This document shows positions 27,427 through 36,266 of a DNA stretch of 49,631 nucleotides, one piece after another (position 1 is the first letter of the stretch; each line of letters begins with the position of its first letter). Below the pieces are notes generated by a model, which worked only from the letters and a program-made list of their open reading frames with translations, did not search any database and was not told the origin of the DNA. Source of the stretch: an uncultured Caulobacterales bacterium (GTDB lineage: Bacteria; Pseudomonadota; Alphaproteobacteria; Caulobacterales; Maricaulaceae); assembly GCA_937929915.1 (NCBI GenBank), contig CALFUN010000025.1, positions 1-49,631 of the forward strand, given 5' to 3'. A program made the translations under genes and the position numbers.

Positions 27427-28389
27427 ATGGGTATGATAAAATATATTCATGTCCTGACTTTAGCTGCCTTACTTACAGCTATAACGATTGCGGGGTGCGC
27501 AAAGCGCGCTTCGCAAAATACATTTAATCCCCCTGATATTACGCGCTGGGCGGCGCCTGATGTGAATCTCACTCAACTTCTATCAACAGAGCCAAATGAG
27601 TGTTTAAAGCCCGTCATACAAAGTAACGATCTTCAAAATATTGCACTTGGGCGCATGGCATTTCGATCACCTTTTTTGCTAGGCGGACAAGCTTCGCGGC
27701 GCGGTCTCACCTGCCAAGCTTGTCATTCTCAAGGTGCGCGCAATGAACATTTCTTTGTTATAGGCCTGTCAAAAACAGCTGGTACGGCCGATATATCCAG
27801 TTTCCATTTCAGCAGCGAGCTTGGGGATGAGGTCTTCAATCCAACCCCCATCCCGTCGCTCTCCGATGATATTCGTAATGTGGATTATGACCCTGCCAAA
27901 CCCGATCTTGAAAATCTCATAACGCAGCTCATCACCAAAGAGTTTACGGGGGAAAATCCGTCACCTGAGATTAAATCCGCTTTGATACAGTATTTACGCC
28001 AATTAGACGATTCATATTGCTCAAATACAGTTTTAACAGGTGCAGACTTGCTAGCCTATAAAATCAAAATCATTGACCAGACATTTGAAGCGCTTGAGCA
28101 AAATAGTTTCACCCCAGCCACACAAAACTTTCTCGCTGCGGCCTTACGCGCAGAGCTTGGCCGCCTTAACTCGCGCTTTCCTAAAACAGACTCTGTGCGT
28201 TCTGAGCTTTTCAGCATTAGCCAGAGTTTAAATATGCGCGGCGAGGACATAACACCCACCCAAATTAGCCGCGCAGCACAGCAATGGGCCGTATTTTCAC
28301 CCAATATTGCAAGATATTATGATCAATCTATATTTCATCCCGTCGCGATTGAGCGTTGGGGACGGCAATTTAAAGCCCAATCCCCCTAA
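27427..28389 (+). CDS. Cytochrome c-like lipoprotein (one CxxCH site)
   Basis: 320-aa predicted lipoprotein (lipobox IAGC, Cys24) with one haem c attachment site CQACH at 96-100 within RRGLTCQACHSQGARN. The preceding ALGRMAFRSPFLLGG resembles the start of the haem domain in di-haem cytochrome c peroxidase/MauG proteins (LGRxLFxDPxLS...CxxCH), but I find no second CxxCH. The rest is helical with only two further cysteines (C59, C198). It follows the TPR gene by 11 bp. It could be a periplasmic electron carrier or a degenerate peroxidase; neither is proven. Confidence 0.7.
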   Translation: MGMIKYIHVLTLAALLTAITIAGCAKRASQNTFNPPDITRWAAPDVNLTQLLSTEPNECLKPVIQSNDLQNIALGRMAFRSPFLLGGQASRRGLTCQACHSQGARNEHFFVIGLSKTAGTADISSFHFSSELGDEVFNPTPIPSLSDDIRNVDYDPAKPDLENLITQLITKEFTGENPSPEIKSALIQYLRQLDDSYCSNTVLTGADLLAYKIKIIDQTFEALEQNSFTPATQNFLAAALRAELGRLNSRFPKTDSVRSELFSISQSLNMRGEDITPTQISRAAQQWAVFSPNIARYYDQSIFHPVAIERWGRQFKAQSP

Positions 28390-28526
28390 ATTTACCCTTA
28401 AAACTTGGTCGATGTCCATCTGGGTCATGACGGATATTCAAAATCTCATATGCACAGATTGTCGCAGCACAGTATAATCCATCAAAAACTATATTTTTCA
28501 GTAACTTAACTTGTTCACAAGGTCTG

Positions 28527-28555
28527 TTGACTTCCCTGTCACCCTTAGCTAGGTT
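28527..28555 (+). promoter_or_regulatory. Likely promoter of the F0 ATP synthase operon
   Basis: TTGACT (28527-28532) is separated by 17 bases from TAGGTT (28550-28555), a reasonable housekeeping-sigma promoter about 45 bp before atpI. The rest of the 211-bp gap (28390-28600) shows no other clear element. Confidence 0.45.
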
Positions 28556-28600
28556 CCGCGCGATTTTGGAGGGTATCTTCAAGGTCAAGAATCAAGTGTT

Positions 28601-28975
28601 ATGACAGATAGAAACGGACAATCCGCACAACAATCGACATCATCTTCGGATTTACAGAAACTTGAGCAGCGCGTTAAAGCCGCGAAGCAAAAGTATGAAA
28701 AACCCGCAAATGACGATAAGAGTGGTTCGCTTCTGGGGATGGCATGGCGTTTGAGTACAGAATTATTGGTGTCTGTTTTGGTAGGTGCTGGACTGGGATA
28801 TGGTCTGGATAAGCTTTTCGGAACAAAACCGTGGATATTATTGATTGGCTTAGGGTTTGGATTCGCCGCTGGAATAAGAAGTGTACTGCGTACCGCTGAA
28901 AAAATGGACGCAGTCAGTGCAGATATTCCGCTTGGCAAGGATATGCCCGAAGACGATGAAGATGACGACTATTAA
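28601..28975 (+). CDS. atpI: ATP synthase protein I
   Basis: 124-aa small membrane protein thought to help assemble the F0 c-ring. The N-terminal half is hydrophilic (MTDRNGQSAQQSTSSSD...); two membrane segments follow (LLVSVLVGAGLGYGLDKLFG and WILLIGLGFGFAAGI), joined by the family's GYGLDKLFGT loop. The acidic tail ends DEDDDY. First gene of the alphaproteobacterial F0 order atpI-B-E-F'-F. The ATG is at 28601; AAGG lies rather far upstream. Confidence 0.9.
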   Translation: MTDRNGQSAQQSTSSSDLQKLEQRVKAAKQKYEKPANDDKSGSLLGMAWRLSTELLVSVLVGAGLGYGLDKLFGTKPWILLIGLGFGFAAGIRSVLRTAEKMDAVSADIPLGKDMPEDDEDDDY

Positions 28976-28986
28976 AGGAGAGGTTC

Positions 28987-29733
28987 GTGGCAAGCGATCC
29001 AATGGAACAATTTCAGATTAAAAAGATCTTCGATCTGGATCTGGCAGGTTTAAACATCCCTTTCACAAATTCATCACTTTGGATGGCCGTGGCAGCTATA
29101 TCTGTCATCGGCTTCTTTGCGCTGACCACAAAAGGTAAGCTTGTCCCTGGCCGGATGCAATCGGTCGGAGAGATGAGCTATGAGTTTCTCGCCAATATGG
29201 TCAAAGATACCACCGGCCCCGAAGCCATGAAGTTCTTTCCTTTTGTGTTTACAATCTTTTTCTTCATTCTCTTTGCCAATCTCATCGGCATGAGCCCTTA
29301 CGCCTTTACAACAACATCACATTTGGCGGTAACCGCAGCATTAGCCGTCTTCACAATACTAATGGTGATTGTCGCTGGTATCGTTAAAAACGGCTTAAAA
29401 TGGTTTAAGATTTTTGCCCCCAGTGGATTACCAATCTTGATGTATATAATCATTATTCCGATTGAAATTGTTTCTTTTCTATCCCGCCCGCTTACACTCG
29501 CGGTACGCTTATTTGCTAATATGACAGCAGGTCACGTAATGTTGAAACTTTTTGCGATTTTCGCCGCGTTTCTCGTCGGTCAAGGTGGTATCATGGCAGG
29601 CGCTTCGATAGCCCCTGTCATAGGAACAATGGGCATTATCGCTCTCGAATTTCTTGTCGCAGGCTTGCAAGCTTTTGTGTTTGCTATCCTCACATGTGTT
29701 TATCTCAATGACGTTTATCACGTCGATCATTAA
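28987..29733 (+). CDS. atpB: F0F1 ATP synthase subunit a
   Basis: 248-aa proton-channel subunit of F0 in the inner membrane. Five or six membrane helices are visible; the essential arginine lies in LTLAVRLFANMTAGH, and the last helices hold ALEFLVAGLQAFVFAILTCVYLND, both diagnostic. The start is a GTG at 28987 with AAGGAGAGG directly upstream; an ATG five codons in is the alternative. It follows atpI by 11 bp. Confidence 0.97.
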   Translation: MASDPMEQFQIKKIFDLDLAGLNIPFTNSSLWMAVAAISVIGFFALTTKGKLVPGRMQSVGEMSYEFLANMVKDTTGPEAMKFFPFVFTIFFFILFANLIGMSPYAFTTTSHLAVTAALAVFTILMVIVAGIVKNGLKWFKIFAPSGLPILMYIIIIPIEIVSFLSRPLTLAVRLFANMTAGHVMLKLFAIFAAFLVGQGGIMAGASIAPVIGTMGIIALEFLVAGLQAFVFAILTCVYLNDVYHVDH

Positions 29734-29762
29734 TCTAATTCCATATTTCAAGGAGAATCATC

Positions 29763-29984
29763 ATGGAAGCAGAAGCAGCAAAATTCATTGGCGCAGGTCT
29801 TGCCGGCACAGCTCTTATCGGTGCTGGTATCGGTATTGGCTCTATCTTTAGTAGCTACCTCGCTGGCGCACTTCGCAATCCATCAGCGGCCGCCTCACAG
29901 CGCACAAACCTTCTACTTGGTTTTGCGCTTTGTGAAGCGACAGGCTTGTTTGGTTTCGTTCTCGCGATCATCATTCTTGGTTAA
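29763..29984 (+). CDS. atpE: F0F1 ATP synthase subunit c
   Basis: 73-aa hairpin protein forming the rotating proton ring. Two glycine/alanine-rich membrane helices flank the polar loop ALRNPSAA (Arg38-Asn39-Pro40); the proton-carrying acid is Glu58 in LCEATGLFGFVLAIII. Nothing points to a sodium-specific ring. AAGGAG lies seven bases before the ATG at 29763. Confidence 0.97.
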   Translation: MEAEAAKFIGAGLAGTALIGAGIGIGSIFSSYLAGALRNPSAAASQRTNLLLGFALCEATGLFGFVLAIIILG

Positions 29985-30006
29985 ACTTTAAAGTCTGGAG
30001 TCCGTC

Positions 30007-30540
30007 ATGGCGGAGAAAAAACCACATCTTGACGAATCTCATGCGGAAGCGGCCTCTGGCGGCATACCGCAACTCGACTTTTCAACATGGGCGGGTCAGA
30101 TATTCTGGCTCATCGTCATTTTCGCGATTCTATATTTCGTTTTGGCAAAATTTATCTTGCCAAAACTGGGGAATGGTCTTGCAGAACGTAGCGATCATAT
30201 CGCCGATGATCTGGACGCCGCAAGCCGTTTCCAAAAGGACGCGGAAGAAGCTGAAAAAGCCTATACACATGCTCTTGCAGATGCGCGGGCCAAAGCTCAT
30301 AATGTTGCCGAGACAACACGCAAATCTGTAGATGCCGAAGTGGCAACAGAGCTTGAGGCCGCTGAAGCAGAGGCAGCCCGCCAAACAGACGCCGCCGAAG
30401 CCCGCATTAAAACCTTACGCGATAAAGCTATGAGTAATATTGACGAGATTGCAGAAAAAACAGCCGATGAAATTTTCACAAATTTTATCGGAAAATCTGC
30501 AACACCTGCCAAGCTCAAAGCTGCGCTAAAATCAATATAG
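30007..30540 (+). CDS. atpF': F0F1 ATP synthase subunit b'
   Basis: 177-aa peripheral-stalk subunit: a hydrophilic N-terminus of ~28 residues, one membrane helix (IFWLIVIFAILYFVLAKFILPKL), then a long charged coiled coil rich in Ala and Glu. The second b-type subunit (b') is typical of alphaproteobacteria, cyanobacteria and plastids. It lies 22 bp after atpE and 9 bp before atpF in one operon. Confidence 0.93.
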   Translation: MAEKKPHLDESHAEAASGGIPQLDFSTWAGQIFWLIVIFAILYFVLAKFILPKLGNGLAERSDHIADDLDAASRFQKDAEEAEKAYTHALADARAKAHNVAETTRKSVDAEVATELEAAEAEAARQTDAAEARIKTLRDKAMSNIDEIAEKTADEIFTNFIGKSATPAKLKAALKSI

Positions 30541-30549
30541 GAAGCGGAT

Positions 30550-31083
30550 ATGTTTACACTCATAAACCTATCAACCCTCAATGCTTCTGGCGCGCATTGG
30601 TACACAGATAGCAAGCTTTGGGTTCTTATCCCGTTGATATTATTCTTTGCGTTTATCTTTAAAAAAGGCGCGCATAAAGCTATTGGCTCGGCTTTGGATG
30701 AACGCTCAACGCGTATCAAAACAGAGTTAGATGAAGCCAAGCGTCTGCGCGAAGAAGCTCAAGCTTTATTAGCCTCTTACCAGCGCAAGCAAAAAGAAGC
30801 CGAAGAGCAAGCGCAAAGCATTATTAAACAAGCCCGCTCTGATGCTGAAAACATGGCCGCTCAAGCGCGTAAAGACTTATCCGAACGCCTCGAGCGCCGT
30901 GCAGCCCAAGCCGAAGCCAAGATTGCCTCAGCCGAAGCTAAAGCTATGGCCGATGTGAAATCAAAAGCAGCAGATATGGCACTGGCGACGGCAGAAAAAC
31001 TACTGCGCTCCGAAGTGACAACAGCTAAACATGCAGATCTCGTAAAAACGGGCATTAGCCAAATTGGGAAGTCTTTTAATTAA
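30550..31083 (+). CDS. atpF: F0F1 ATP synthase subunit b
   Basis: 177-aa peripheral-stalk subunit. An N-terminal membrane helix (LWVLIPLILFFAFIF, residues ~23-37) is followed by a long coiled coil beginning ALDERSTRIKTELDEAKRLREEA, the conserved membrane-proximal segment of b. The ATG at 30550 has GGAAG upstream. Last gene of the F0 operon; a strong terminator follows 30 bp later. F1 genes are not in the window. Confidence 0.94.
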   Translation: MFTLINLSTLNASGAHWYTDSKLWVLIPLILFFAFIFKKGAHKAIGSALDERSTRIKTELDEAKRLREEAQALLASYQRKQKEAEEQAQSIIKQARSDAENMAAQARKDLSERLERRAAQAEAKIASAEAKAMADVKSKAADMALATAEKLLRSEVTTAKHADLVKTGISQIGKSFN

Positions 31084-31113
31084 TAATATCTGTTAGTCTT
31101 TAAAAGCTAAATC

Positions 31114-31138
31114 ACCGCCTTTATGAGGCGGTTTTTTT
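31114..31138 (+). terminator. Terminator of the F0 operon
   Basis: ACCGCCT-TTATG-AGGCGGT followed by seven T forms a perfect seven-pair GC-rich hairpin on the plus strand, 30 bp after the atpF stop. Confidence 0.92.
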
Positions 31139-31174
31139 ATACCTATTTCACAGCCAAGGCTTGATATTATACCC

Positions 31175-31208
31175 TAAAAAACCGCCTCATTTTACATGAG
31201 ACGGTTAA
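31175..31208 (-). terminator. Terminator of the gcv operon
   Basis: On the minus strand AACCGTCTCAT and ATGAGGCGGTT pair around a five-base loop (one G-U or mismatched pair) and are followed by TTTTTT. It lies ~40 bp after gcvPB. Its stem shares the ACCGCC/GGCGG core with the facing F0 operon terminator. Confidence 0.88.
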
Positions 31209-31245
31209 AATCGGTAACTTACCAATGATGTTACTGGCTGAGAAA

Positions 31246-32805
31246 TTACTCCGCAGCTTCTGCGACATCCACAGGCGGCGTCCAGCGCAAGATAGGCTTG
31301 CGCGCGGCTTGCGTTTCATCCAGACGGCGCATAGGCGCATATATTGGCGCTTGCTTAAAGCTCTCCACATCGCCAGTTTTTGCTTTGGTTGCAAGGTGAC
31401 GCATAGAGCCAATAAAACGATCAAGTTCACCTTTACTCTCGCTCTCCGTCGGTTCAATTAGCATCGCACCATGGACAACCAATGGGAAATACATCGTCAT
31501 TGGGTGATACCCCTCATCAATCATTGCTTTAGCAAAATCGAGCGTTTCAACACCCGTATCTTTTAAAAACCGATCATCAAACAGGGCTTCATGCATACAG
31601 ATACCGCCAAAGGCAGGTGTCATAACATCAGACAGGCTGGCTTGGATATAATTGGCATTTAGCACCGCATCTTCAGTGGCTTGCTTAAGCCCGTCCGCGC
31701 CGTGGCTCATCATATAAGTCAGAGCGCGGCTATACATACCCATCTGTCCGTGAAACGCGCACATACGGCCAAAACTACCGTCAATTGCGGTCTCAACAAG
31801 GTTATAGCCTTCACCGTCTTTAACAACATATGGCACAGGAGCATAATCTTTAAGCGCGTCAGAAAGCACTGTTGGGCCAGAGCCCGGCCCGCCGCCACCA
31901 TGCGGCGTAGAAAATGTCTTATGCAGATTAATATGCATCGCATCGACACCTAAATCACCCGGGCGTACACGGCCAACAAGCGCGTTAAAATTCGCACCGT
32001 CACAGTAAAAATATCCGCCAACAGAATGAATAAGATCAGCGATTTTAATAATATCGCGCTCAAATAATCCGCATGTATTTGGATTTGTCAGCATAATCCC
32101 AGCAACATCATCCCCCAGCTTGGCTTTAAGCGCAGCTAAATCTACACGGCCATCATCCGTTGCGGGGATTTCATCTACGGTAAAACCGCATTGTACAGCC
32201 GTGGCAGGGTTTGTACCATGGGCGCTTTCAGGGACAAGCACGCGGCGCTTATGCGAATGCCCGTCAGCATCGAGACGCGCGCGAATTGCCATCATACCAC
32301 ACAATTCGCCATGCGCGCCCGCTTTAGGCGTTAAAGCCACCGCAGGCATATTACAGAGCGTCATGAGCCAATGGGATAACTCATACATCAACTCTAACGC
32401 GCCTTGCGCTGTTGATACAGGCTGGAGCGGATGCACATCGGCAAAGCCTGGCATACGCGCAACTTTTTCATTTAGGCGCGGATTATGCTTCATTGTGCAA
32501 GAGCCGAGCGGATAAACACCCAAGTCAATCGCGTAGTTTTTTTGCGAGAGGCGCACATAATGGCGCATCGTTTCAGGCTCAGATAATCCTGGCAGACCAA
32601 TTTCGCCCTCTCGCGCATGGGCGCCAAGACGGTTAGCTTTGCCTTTCGGCTCGGGTAAATCCACACCCGTACGGCGCGGCGTACCTGTTTCAAAAATCAG
32701 CTTTGTCGCTTGGTCTAGCGCTTTATTGCCAGAGACAGTTTGCACCTGCACAGCATCATTGGCTGCACTCGGAGCCGTTGGGCGTCCTTGATTATTCAAG
32801 CTCAT
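31246..32805 (-). CDS. gcvPB: Glycine dehydrogenase (decarboxylating) subunit 2
   Basis: C-terminal half of the split P-protein; this subunit carries the pyridoxal phosphate that decarboxylates glycine. The PLP lysine is K296 in [21 protein letters not shown]. Other markers are [12 protein letters not shown] near residue 100 and [12 protein letters not shown]-like text around 235-250. The 519-aa length is usual. The ATG at 32803-32805 overlaps the gcvPA stop as ATGA. Last gene of the riboswitch-controlled gcv operon. Confidence 0.97.
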   Translation of the reverse strand: MSLNNQGRPTAPSAANDAVQVQTVSGNKALDQATKLIFETGTPRRTGVDLPEPKGKANRLGAHAREGEIGLPGLSEPETMRHYVRLSQKNYAIDLGVYPLGSCTMKHNPRLNEKVARMPGFADVHPLQPVSTAQGALELMYELSHWLMTLCNMPAVALTPKAGAHGELCGMMAIRARLDADGHSHKRRVLVPESAHGTNPATAVQCGFTVDEIPATDDGRVDLAALKAKLGDDVAGIMLTNPNTCGLFERDIIKIADLIHSVGGYFYCDGANFNALVGRVRPGDLGVDAMHINLHKTFSTPHGGGGPGSGPTVLSDALKDYAPVPYVVKDGEGYNLVETAIDGSFGRMCAFHGQMGMYSRALTYMMSHGADGLKQATEDAVLNANYIQASLSDVMTPAFGGICMHEALFDDRFLKDTGVETLDFAKAMIDEGYHPMTMYFPLVVHGAMLIEPTESESKGELDRFIGSMRHLATKAKTGDVESFKQAPIYAPMRRLDETQAARKPILRWTPPVDVAEAAE

Positions 32806-34142
32806 GATAACACCTCCTTAAGCGCTGCACCAAAGGCAGCAATATCTTCATCGCTCACCACTTCTGTGGCACATACAAGTAGCAAATCTTCATGTACGCC
32901 ATTGACCATGCGAGAGAACGGAACGCCGCCGAGAATATTTTTTGCAGCAAGCGCTTCGACAACCTGCGCGGCAGGCTTATTTAATTTCACTGTGAACTCA
33001 TTAAAGAAGGTATCATTGAGAATCTTTGCTCCGTCTATACCATCAATAAGATCGGCAAGCTCGCACGCCTTTTCATGATTCAGCGCAGCCATACGCTTGA
33101 TACCCGCATCACCGAGCAAGCTCATATGGATCGTGAAAGCGAGGCAGCATAGACCCGAATTCGTACAAATATTCGATGTCGCTTTTTCGCGGCGAATATG
33201 TTGCTCGCGCGTGGACAGTGTGAGTACGAAACCGCGCTCGCCATTGGCATCAACAGTCTCGCCGCAAACACGGCCCGGCATTTGCCGCACGAGTTTCTGG
33301 CGGCAAGCAAACAGACCAACATGCGGCCCGCCATAATTTAACCCCACGCCTAAACCTTGGCCTTCGCCAACAACAATATCTGCGCCTTGCTCGCCCGGAG
33401 ATTTAATCGCAGCCAGCGCGACAGGTTCGGTGAATACGGCGATAAGCAGTGCTTTATGCGCATGCGCTTTTTCTGCGATGGGTGTCAGGTCAACAATCTC
33501 GCCAAAGACATTGGGGCTTTGCACCACAACGCAGGCGGTTTCATCGGTAATCATATCTATTACAGACGCATCTGCGCCGATTTCAGGCGTGATTTCATTA
33601 ATATCTATATCAAGTGTTGAGGCCAAAGTTTGCGTGGCTGCCGCGTAATGCGGGTGCAAACCGGGCGCGAGGATAGCTTTATTCTTGCGCGTAACACGGC
33701 GCGCCATCACCACAGCCTCGGCGCAAGCTGTCGAGCCATCATACATAGAGGCATTAGCGACATCCATACCTGTTAGAAGCGCGACTTGCGTTTGAAACTC
33801 AAAAAGCGCTTGCAGCGTGCCTTGAGAAATTTCTGGCTGATAAGGCGTATAGGCTGTTAGAAATTCAGAGCGCTGAATGAGGTGGTCAACGGTCGCAGGA
33901 ATATGGTGCTTATAGGCCCCTGCCCCGCAGAAAAACGGCACAGATGACGCATGAATTGATTTATTCGAGAGGCGGTTCATATGGCGCTCGACCGCCGCTT
34001 CGCTTTGATGTTTCGGTAAATCAACGAGCTTATCCAAACGCGCAGATTTCGGCACATCTTCAAACAAAGCATCAATATTATCAACACCGACAACCGAGAG
34101 CATCTCGGCACGGTCATTTGCATTTAATGGAAGGTAACGCAT
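32802..34142 (-). CDS. gcvPA: Glycine dehydrogenase (decarboxylating) subunit 1
   Basis: N-terminal half of the split P-protein, partner of Gcv[21 protein letters not shown] at the start, [19 protein letters not shown] and [26 protein letters not shown] are family signatures, and 446 aa is normal. Its ATG (34140-34142) directly abuts the stop of the 58-aa gene, and its stop overlaps gcvPB, so the three are probably translationally coupled. Confidence 0.97.
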   Translation of the reverse strand: MRYLPLNANDRAEMLSVVGVDNIDALFEDVPKSARLDKLVDLPKHQSEAAVERHMNRLSNKSIHASSVPFFCGAGAYKHHIPATVDHLIQRSEFLTAYTPYQPEISQGTLQALFEFQTQVALLTGMDVANASMYDGSTACAEAVVMARRVTRKNKAILAPGLHPHYAAATQTLASTLDIDINEITPEIGADASVIDMITDETACVVVQSPNVFGEIVDLTPIAEKAHAHKALLIAVFTEPVALAAIKSPGEQGADIVVGEGQGLGVGLNYGGPHVGLFACRQKLVRQMPGRVCGETVDANGERGFVLTLSTREQHIRREKATSNICTNSGLCCLAFTIHMSLLGDAGIKRMAALNHEKACELADLIDGIDGAKILNDTFFNEFTVKLNKPAAQVVEALAAKNILGGVPFSRMVNGVHEDLLLVCATEVVSDEDIAAFGAALKEVLS

Positions 34143-34319
34143 TTAATTTTTATCCTTGCTATCATTTTCATCTTGAGTTGACATTGCGATCCCCAAGCCA
34201 GCGCCTATCGCCACACCTAAAGGCAACCACAATCCAACATCGTCTTGCACCACGCCAATGACGGTTCCGATAGATATACCAATCGCGATACCAATAGGGA
34301 ACTTGGCGTTATTTTTCAT
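34143..34319 (-). CDS. 58-aa glycine-zipper membrane protein inside the gcv operon
   Basis: Reading from the ATG at 34317-34319 gives 58 aa: MKNNAKFP, then two small-residue hydrophobic helices with regularly spaced glycines (IGIAIGISIGTVIGVV and LPLGVAIGAGLGIAM) around a short polar loop QDDVGLW, then a charged tail STQDENDSKDKN. The ATG follows the gcvH stop with no gap (TAGATG), and its stop abuts the gcvPA ATG (TAAATG), strong evidence of a translated, coupled gene. GxxxG-type zippers favour oligomerisation in the membrane. Small proteins of this kind occur elsewhere, but I know no role in glycine cleavage. Confidence 0.8.
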   Translation of the reverse strand: MKNNAKFPIGIAIGISIGTVIGVVQDDVGLWLPLGVAIGAGLGIAMSTQDENDSKDKN

Positions 34320-34691
34320 CTATAAGCCGTCGCAATATGTCTTATAAGCCGCTTCGTCCATCAAAGCGTCCAGCTCACTTGCGTCAGTGATTTTGATTTT
34401 GATAAACCAACCATCTGCGTCCGCAGACGCATTAACAGTTTCTGGCGCGTCTTCGAGCGCCTCATTCACGGCGGTCACTTCGCCTGCAACAGGGGCGTAA
34501 ACTTCGGAAGCCGCTTTGACAGATTCGACCACAGCCGCTTCGTCGCCTTTGGCCATTTCGCGGCCAATTTCTGGAAGTTCAACAAAGACTATATCGCCCA
34601 AAGCATTCGCCGCATAAGGGCTAATCCCGACAGTCCCTATATCGCCATCGACGTTAATCCATTCATGGTCTTCTGTGTATTTAACTGACAT
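34320..34691 (-). CDS. gcvH: Glycine cleavage system H protein
   Basis: 123-aa lipoyl carrier shuttling the aminomethyl group between P, T and L proteins. The lipoylated lysine is K59 in AVVESVKAASEVYAP; it opens KYTEDHEWI, as usual. AAGGAG lies eight bases before the ATG at 34689-34691. It is 41 bp downstream of gcvT and abuts the 58-aa gene. Confidence 0.97.
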   Translation of the reverse strand: MSVKYTEDHEWINVDGDIGTVGISPYAANALGDIVFVELPEIGREMAKGDEAAVVESVKAASEVYAPVAGEVTAVNEALEDAPETVNASADADGWFIKIKITDASELDALMDEAAYKTYCDGL

Positions 34692-34732
34692 AATTAAGGC
34701 TCCTTAAAATAATACAAAATGAGAGATACGGC

Positions 34733-35896
34733 TTAACCGCGGAAGTAATTATGCGGGGCAAATGGGAGTTTTGCGATTTTCGCAGCACGCGCTTTGCCGC
34801 GCACCATAAGCTGCACAGGCGTTCCTGCTTTGGTGAATTTACGCGCAACATACCCCATAGCAACAGGCGAGCCAACTGTCGGGCCAAACCCGCCAGAGGT
34901 AATTTGCCCAATGACATTGCCGTCCATATCCTGAATTTCCGTATGTTCACGCGCGGGCGCGCGGCCTTCGGGTTGAATCCCGACAAGACGCTTCGTTGAT
35001 TTATCTGCCAAATCAGACGCAACGCGTTTCGCGCCCAAATAACCGGCATCGGCGCCGCGGCGATGTTTTTGCACCGACCAGATAAGACCCGCTTCAATCG
35101 GCGATACGCTTGTATCAATATCATGACCGTAAAGACATAATCCGGCCTCTAGGCGCAAGCTATCGCGCGCGCCAAGGCCAATCGGCTCTACATCATCATA
35201 TTGTAAAAGCTCTTTGACTAAGCGCACCATATCCTCATGTTTGGCAGAAATTTCATAGCCGTCCTCGCCCGTATAACCCGAGCGCGAAACATGGGCCCAG
35301 ACAGGGGCGTCCAACGTCCCGCTTAACTCTAAATCCGTATGAGTCATAAAGGTCAGTTTTTCAACATCAGGATTAAAACAGCCTAATATATTTGCAGCGC
35401 GCGGGCCTTGTAGCGCGATTAAAGACAGCGTGTCATCTTTGACGCTAACCGTAACATTTTTCGGCATATGCGCTTCAAGATGAGCATAGTCATCATCCTT
35501 GCAGCCCGCATTGACAACCAGATATAGGCAATGCTCATAACCTGTCATCGCAAGACGCGAGATCATCAAATCATCTAAGATACCGCCATCAGCGTTCAGA
35601 AATTGCGAGTAACGCTGCTGCCCTGGCTCAAGGCTTTGAATATCGGCTGGAACGAGTTTTTCGAGAGCTTTAGCGGCTGTTTTAAAATCTTTATCTTCAG
35701 GGATAAGAAAAACTTGCCCCATATGAGATACATCAAACAGACCCGCTTTTTCGCGTGTATGTAGATGCTCTTTTAGAACGCCCAGCGGATATTGCACAGG
35801 CATATCATAGCCTGCAAATGGCATCATTTTCGCACCAAGTGATTTATGCATTTCATGCAAGGCGGTTATTTTTAAATCTGTCATAGGCGCACTCAC
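34733..35896 (-). CDS. gcvT: Aminomethyltransferase (glycine cleavage T protein)
   Basis: Transfers the methylene unit from H-protein-bound aminomethyl to tetrahydrofolate, releasing ammonia. Markers: LGAKMMPFAGYDMPVQYP, FDVSHMGQ, SRSGYTGEDGYEI, and the C-terminal TSGGFGPTVGSPVAMGYV. The start could be GTG at 35896, 11 bases after AAGGAG, or the ATG four codons later (35884), where homologues usually begin; the short hairpin CAGC-GTAA-GCTG right after the AAGGAG complicates the choice. First gene of the operon, behind a glycine riboswitch. Confidence 0.96.
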   Translation of the reverse strand: MSAPMTDLKITALHEMHKSLGAKMMPFAGYDMPVQYPLGVLKEHLHTREKAGLFDVSHMGQVFLIPEDKDFKTAAKALEKLVPADIQSLEPGQQRYSQFLNADGGILDDLMISRLAMTGYEHCLYLVVNAGCKDDDYAHLEAHMPKNVTVSVKDDTLSLIALQGPRAANILGCFNPDVEKLTFMTHTDLELSGTLDAPVWAHVSRSGYTGEDGYEISAKHEDMVRLVKELLQYDDVEPIGLGARDSLRLEAGLCLYGHDIDTSVSPIEAGLIWSVQKHRRGADAGYLGAKRVASDLADKSTKRLVGIQPEGRAPAREHTEIQDMDGNVIGQITSGGFGPTVGSPVAMGYVARKFTKAGTPVQLMVRGKARAAKIAKLPFAPHNYFRG

Positions 35897-35920
35897 AGCT
35901 TACGCTGCTCCTTGTGCCGC

Positions 35921-36116
35921 CTGCTGTCCTTTGGGGCCTGAGAGATTGACATATGCAGCTAATCTGCAGGGATGCTTACTCCGTCGGCGGGGCGTTTCAC
36001 CATATCACCCGCTTTCCAGCATTTTTCTTTTAAACGGTCCATTTACCTGAGCGTTTCCGGGGCGGTTGCGCCTTCGGTGTCCGCCTCACATATTTCTATG
36101 CTTGCGACTCTCTCCC
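35921..36116 (-). promoter_or_regulatory. Tandem glycine riboswitch (gcvT element)
   Basis: The minus-strand leader of gcvT contains both aptamers of a tandem glycine riboswitch. Aptamer 1 runs from GGGAGAG through CACCGAAGGCGCAA to GGAAACGCTCAGG and AATGGAC. Aptamer 2 runs from GCTGGAAAGCGGG through CGACGGAGTAAGC to ATCTCTCAGG and AAAGGACAGC, with GCTGG/CAGC able to close its P1 stem. The ribosome site AAGGAG of gcvT lies within ~20 bp of the end, so control of translation is plausible; in known cases glycine turns on gcv expression. The promoter must lie upstream, in about 36117-36200. Confidence 0.93.
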
Positions 36117-36160
36117 ATTTAAAAGTTGTGAGCGTCATATGCGGCGTTATCCTAAAAATG

Positions 36161-36185
36161 TCAATTCACTCAATTCACTCAATTT
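36161..36185. repeat. Short tandem repeat, 9-bp unit
   Basis: TCAATTCAC occurs twice head to tail, followed by TCAATTT (about 2.7 units), in the 150-bp divergent region between the gcv leader and the Gln-rich gene. It overlaps the likely promoter zone; no function is evident. Confidence 0.6.
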
Positions 36186-36266
36186 ATAAATTTTATGTGT
36201 TAACGCACATACACACTATTTTTTCACACTTTTCCGCTAAGAGTTTTTTGAAAATAGGAGAATATC

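Noticed and set aside
28370-28588. 72-codon minus-strand frame in the atp promoter gap
   Set aside because: It overlaps the cytochrome gene end and the likely atp promoter; there is no ribosome site, and the protein text is not recognisable.
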